10,797 nt of DNA, from contig JANBPK010001436.1 of NCBI GenBank assembly GCA_027579435.1, positions 1 to 10,797 of the forward strand, given 5' to 3'. Below the pieces are notes generated by a model. It was not told where the DNA came from and did no database searches. It saw only the letters and a list, made by a program, of their open reading frames with translations. Origin of the DNA: Candolleomyces eurysporus (lineage: Eukaryota; Basidiomycota; Agaricomycetes; Agaricales; Psathyrellaceae). This document shows, in pieces, positions 7,825 through 10,797 of this stretch. Both the position numbers and the translations under genes were made by a program. Position 1 is the stretch's first letter; the number at the start of each line of letters is the position of its first letter.

Positions 7825-7924
7825 TCATCTATTGGAGCCCACCGCGAGGGGGAGTCTTAAAGGATCAATTGACTTTGGTTTTATTGTTTCTACGACTTGC
7901 CTTTGCGCCACCCAGTCTTGATAA
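7825..7924 (+). other. untranslated leader between LTR and the gag frame
   Basis: It holds the primer-binding site and no ATG. A TAA at 7922-7924 is the last stop in the gag frame, so gag coding cannot begin before 7925. The upstream transcribed part of the LTR (about 7370-7824) also has no ATG. Confidence 0.7.
7833..7850 (+). other. primer-binding site
   Basis: TGGAGCCCACCGCGAGGG begins with TGG, the complement of the CCA tail of a tRNA, eight bases after the LTR end. The complement predicts a tRNA ending GGTGGGCTCCA. I cannot say from memory which tRNA this is. An eight-base gap is longer than the usual zero to a few. Confidence 0.55.
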
Positions 7925-9925
7925 GACTATCATTCAGTTCGCGAAGTGCGAAAAGTCATCATTCCGCCTCTCAAAGCGAGTGATCTCGTAAAGAAACAGA
8001 AAGGAAAGCGACGAGAAGAAGCTACAACTTCAGATCACCGTGCTGAGTCTCTAGAAGTCGATCATTTTACTTCGAGAACTCAAGGAAGAAGTACAGCTAA
8101 TTCTCGAAGGGCAGGACTATTGCCTGGCATCCCTACTGTGTATCCCAGAGACATTCATTCAGTTAAGCGTGCGCTTAAAGAGACAGCAGAACGCGCCCTA
8201 CAAAGCGCAGATAACCTATCAACTTCGTTAGACGAAATCGAGGAGATTGCCCACAATCTTACCTCAAGTATCCGTTCAGTAGAGCAAGAGAGACCAAGCC
8301 AAGAGACCACGAGCTCTCGGCCCCACAGAAAAGAAAGAACTAGAACTTCACGAAGGCCAGTTCGCTTCGAAGAAATGGCTGAAATTCTAGACCCCGAGAT
8401 CATGGTAGGAGATGGACTCGAGAGCATGCCAACAGGCAAGCAGTTCCCTCCCAACTATGCATCGAACCGTCCGCGCTACGAGAAGTCGCGAATCTTGGAT
8501 TACATTCAAGAATGTGAGGAAGTAATGGCACAGAACAAAGTAGAGACAGACAGGATCAGGAAGAAGATTTTGTGCTACTACCTTACTTACACAGAGAGAC
8601 AAGTCTGGATTCAGATGGACAAATACAAGACTGGGACTTATGAACAGTTCAAAAGCCAAGTTCTCGGATTCCATCCTGAAGCCTTAAGACAAGCCAAAGG
8701 TGATATCTCACACCTGAGGATCGTTTGTGTACCTTATGTGGGTACTAAGCGAAAACATTACGATTCGTTGATCGAATTCCATCTGAAGTTCAGGCATGAG
8801 GCTGGGAAGTTAGAGAACACGATTGTGAGCAATCGAGAGTTAGCCGAATTATACTTAGGCACTCTTGATGAGGATTTCCGCGATCAGGTTCTCGAAGCTT
8901 TAGCGCTTGAGAATGGGAATGACAAAGAAAAGGACTTAGTTCGGGGAGCGGAACCCTTGAAGTGGGGCAAGTACCTAGAGAAAGCAGAGCACCTCGCGAA
9001 CGTGAGGAAGCAGTTTTCCGATGGATTCAACTTCGAGAGGCAACTTGGGAGCGTTCTGCCCAAGCCTTTCTCCTTCACGAGCCGAGCTACAGTTCCGGAA
9101 GCTCCGTCTGGACCTTCCGTCCCTAAAGAAAGTGCACCTCCTATCGTCAAGAAGGAACTTGATGAAGATCGCTTATTGCAGCGTTTCCATTCGATGTTGA
9201 ACGAGAAGTTCAACGAGTACGATCATAAGAACGAGCGTTTCTTTGATGAAGTGAGGAATACCAAGGACAAGATGGACATCATGCTGAGGAATCCACACAA
9301 CTTCTCGCTAAATCAGCAGAGTCGTCCTCAGAGGCCTCCACCGCCGCCCATGATGAACCAAAGTTCGCGAACTCCGATCTGTTACTATTGTAATCAACCA
9401 GGTCACTACCTGAACAACTGTTTGGCTCGCGATGCTCATTTGCAAGCTGGCAAAATTCAAGTCAGACCGGAAGGCCTATTCACTTCTGATGGAAGGCGCC
9501 TCGTTCAGAATGAGAAAGAAAGCATGCGCGAATATGTGGACAAATATGTGACTGGAGCAGTGCAGAATATGCAAGGGATGTATGATGAAGACGAATATTC
9601 CAGGCAGCAGTTCAATTATAACTATGCCCCGGAGGTGGAATCGGTGACTCGTGAAGAGTTCCGACAATTGCAGGCGGCTATCGAGAGCCTCGCAAACAAA
9701 CCATCGTCTTCGCGAACGCCTTTGCCACCTCAGACGCAACAGTTCGTCCAAAATCAGGAGCCGGAGCGCGACTCTGGTTTAAATCAAATTCGTCGCGAAC
9801 AAGAACGTATGAGCAGGGTAATGTCTCAGATGGTGGAGACTTTGGATGACCTCAAGGGGAGGAGCCAGTTTGTTGCTACACGAACCACTCCTAGCTCTTT
9901 CGATGAGGATTTTCAAGAGGACTGA
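7925..9925 (+). CDS. gag: Gag polyprotein (capsid and nucleocapsid)
   Basis: Gag assembles the virus-like particle and packages element RNA. The frame is open from 7925 to TGA 9923-9925, but its first ATG is at 8375 (GAAATGG, a good initiation context with A at -3 and G at +4). The 450 bases before it encode a basic, then heptad-like segment (AERALQSADNLSTSLDEIEE, about 8186-8245) that looks like protein. From 8465 to about 8900 lies a capsid-like helical domain (RILDYIQECEEVMAQNK, then TYTERQVWIQMDKYKTGTYE). A Pro-rich linker (about 9330-9365) precedes one CCHC zinc knuckle, C-YY-C-NQPG-H-YLNN-C at 9380-9421. An acidic, Gln-rich tail follows. The C-terminus overlaps the pol frame. Full length is about 517 residues from 8375, or up to 667 with the upstream frame. 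Confidence 0.8.
   Translation, partial: DYHSVREVRKVIIPPLKASDLVKKQKGKRREEATTSDHRAESLEVDHFTSRTQGRSTANSRRAGLLPGIPTVYPRDIHSVKRALKETAERALQSADNLSTSLDEIEEIAHNLTSSIRSVEQERPSQETTSSRPHRKERTRTSRRPVRFEEMAEILDPEIMVGDGLESMPTGKQFPPNYASNRPRYEKSRILDYIQECEEVMAQNKVETDRIRKKILCYYLTYTERQVWIQMDKYKTGTYEQFKSQVLGFHPEALRQAKGDISHLRIVCVPYVGTKRKHYDSLIEFHLKFRHEAGKLENTIVSNRELAELYLGTLDEDFRDQVLEALALENGNDKEKDLVRGAEPLKWGKYLEKAEHLANVRKQFSDGFNFERQLGSVLPKPFSFTSRATVPEAPSGPSVPKESAPPIVKKELDEDRLLQRFHSMLNEKFNEYDHKNERFFDEVRNTKDKMDIMLRNPHNFSLNQQSRPQRPPPPPMMNQSSRTPICYYCNQPGHYLNNCLARDAHLQAGKIQVRPEGLFTSDGRRLVQNEKESMREYVDKYVTGAVQNMQGMYDEDEYSRQQFNYNYAPEVESVTREEFRQLQAAIESLANKPSSSRTPLPPQTQQFVQNQEPERDSGLNQIRREQERMSRVMSQMVETLDDLKGRSQFVATRTTPSSFDEDFQED
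9907..9925 (+). promoter_or_regulatory. gag/pol overlap, candidate -1 frameshift site
   Basis: Within the overlap the gag codons read GAG GAT TTT CAA. The four Ts at 9910-9913 let the Phe tRNA on TTT (9911-9913) re-pair one base upstream (9910-9912) and continue with TCA in the pol frame. It is not a classic X XXY YYZ heptamer, and no clear stem-loop or pseudoknot was found just downstream by eye. Many fungal gypsy elements separate gag and pol by a frameshift, so the position is expected, but the mechanism is inferred. Confidence 0.45.
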
Positions 9926-10797
9926 GGAAGGATACCTCTGCCGCGCGAAAAACCCCGGTTGGTCGCGGCAAGCAGGTTCTGGAGGCCACTCGGAGAAAAC
10001 CCAACCCTGTAAATATAGAAAGCGAGTCTGAAGAAGAGGAAATCGTCGAAAAGCAAACAAGAAAAGAGTCTGTGGGGGAGACAACTGAGAAGTCTACGAA
10101 AGGAGTTCGTTTCAGAGAGCCGGTAGTGGAGCAGCCCAAGAAGAAGTTACCCGAAAGACCCTTCGTCATGGTGCCGCCGCTGAGAACTAAACCGCTCGCT
10201 CCTTTTGGAGAACAACTTCGCGAAGAGGCCAGGACCACTAGGCCTACTTCAAGTCCCCTTCCTGTACTCGAGAAAAACCAATCATATCGAAATCGTGCAC
10301 CTATTGAAGATGAAGAAGCGTTGAGAAGAATTGTAGAGGAGCTGATCAATACCAAGTTCACTACGAGCTTGAAAGATCTGGCTAGTGTTTCTGCTCCTGC
10401 CAGGGAGTACTTAAAGAAGTTGATCACGCGTAGAAAGGTGGCTCGCGAAGAAGGAAAAGCGTCGGATTTGGAGTACCAGATCATTTCACTTATCGATTTG
10501 GTCTCACAAGATCAAGAGGAAAAGATTGTCCAGTTCTTGAACCTCTTAGACAGCGACGGGATTCGCGAAGAAGACACTGAAGTTCGGGAACTTGATCCGG
10601 AACCCGAACCAGTTATCGTGAACACTTTTGTGCAGTTGGAGGACTTGCCTCGTGCCGAAGTCTTTTGTGCTAAAGACTTGCCGGGGATTCCAGATGGCGC
10701 GTTCGTGATGACAGACCCAGTTGAGCAATATCTTCATTCGCTTGCTGATGGAGAAGAGCCCCATCTATTCTTGTAGCTCGAGAATCTGTTGCTCTTA
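9907..10797 (+). CDS. pol: Pol N-terminal region (pre-protease domain), partial and frame-broken
   Basis: Frame 1 opens after a TGA at 9904-9906 and runs to TAG 10774-10776. It overlaps gag by 19 bases in the -1 relation and has no ATG until 10072, so it is probably made by -1 frameshifting as Gag-Pol. It is highly charged (IESESEEEEIVEKQTRKES near 10012) and then has a segment of the type seen before retropepsin in basidiomycete elements (FTTSLKDLASVSAPAREYLK, about 10359-10418; perhaps the DUF4100-like region). VMTDPVEQYL (about 10708) follows. At 10758-10766 the frame changes again: frame 3 reads ILVARESVAL (10767-10796), the expected approach to the protease. A missing C in CCCC (10759-10762) would explain the break. 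The protease Asp motif, reverse transcriptase and integrase lie outside the window. Confidence 0.7.

Larger units (their letters stand above)
6509..10568. repeat. dispersed TCGCGA / TTCGCGAA palindromes
   Basis: TCGCGA begins at 6509, 6686, 7196, 7461, 7542, 7939, 8486, 8994, 9365, 9427, 9710, 9793, 10218, 10443 and 10563. Nine of these extend to the 8-mer TTCGCGAA (6508, 7195, 7460, 7541, 7938, 9364, 9709, 10217, 10562). CAGTTCGCGAAGT is repeated exactly at 7458 and 7936. In coding sequence the word falls in all three codon phases (TCG-CGA, CGC-GAA, CTC-GCG-AAC), so codon choice alone does not explain it. I found none in 1-6480. Confidence 0.75.
6770..10797 (+). mobile_element. gypsy-type LTR retrotransposon, 5' part
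   Basis: LTR, primer-binding site, leader, gag with a CCHC knuckle and the beginning of pol appear in order, and the element continues past the right edge. Assignment to gypsy (Ty3-like) rests on the gag architecture and on the long pre-protease region preceding pol, both familiar from basidiomycete gypsy elements. Reverse transcriptase and integrase, which would prove it, lie outside the window. Base composition is A-rich and unlike the AA9 region. Codon use favours GAA, GAG, AAG and CGC-GAA or TCG-CGA pairs. Confidence 0.8.

Noticed and set aside
8155..9213. Minus-strand open frames opposite gag
   Set aside because: Shadows of the gag frame; composition is the complement of charged gag codons with no motif.
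9891..10484. 197-codon minus-strand frame opposite the gag end and pol start
   Set aside because: Ser/Leu/Phe-rich sequence is the expected complement of Glu/Lys/Arg-rich pol codons; no independent evidence.
1..10797. CRISPR array, prokaryotic defence genes, rRNA or tRNA genes
   Set aside because: No regularly spaced repeats, no tRNA cloverleaf and no rRNA sequence were seen; the content is fungal.

Overview
This window looks like repeat-rich nuclear DNA of a filamentous basidiomycete, probably an Agaricomycete. Three things point that way: a Ty1/copia element and a gypsy-type element typical of these genomes, relics of fungal AA9 lytic polysaccharide monooxygenase (LPMO) genes, and a 53-nt intron with fungal splice and branch signals. 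Nothing bacterial is visible, and no intact host gene is supported. Six single-base Ns lie in or near short homopolymers, so some frameshifts may be sequencing errors.

Layout. (1) 1-2072: the 3' end of a Ty1/copia retrotransposon (reverse transcriptase, RNase H, polypurine tract, complete 317-bp 3' LTR); gag, protease and integrase lie left of the window. (2) 2073-4330: no intact gene; several short protein-like patches in different frames suggest a decayed gene that I cannot name. (3) 4331-5505 (minus): an AA9 LPMO pseudogene with a recognisable intron, frameshifts and an in-frame stop before its Ser/Thr-rich tail. (4) About 5726-6270 (plus): a second, more degraded AA9-like relic, divergent from the first. 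(5) About 6480-10797: a gypsy-type element with a 1055-bp LTR (6770-7824), primer-binding site, long leader, gag with a CCHC zinc knuckle, and the start of pol, which runs off the right edge. A purine tract immediately before the LTR suggests that this LTR also closes a truncated upstream copy.

The least ordinary part is the gypsy element. From 7261 to 8374 (1114 bases) there is no ATG in any plus-strand frame. This stretch covers the predicted transcript leader and about 150 open codons of the gag frame, so gag either starts at the first AUG (8375) or has a non-AUG N-terminal extension. The palindrome TCGCGA occurs 15 times between 6509 and 10568, in noncoding DNA and in all three codon phases, and I found none in the first 6.5 kb. 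Gag and pol overlap by 19 bases in a -1 relation, with a TTTT run in the overlap.

The two decayed AA9 genes would fit loss of lignocellulose-degrading capacity, as known for ectomycorrhizal lineages, but the lifestyle is inference only.
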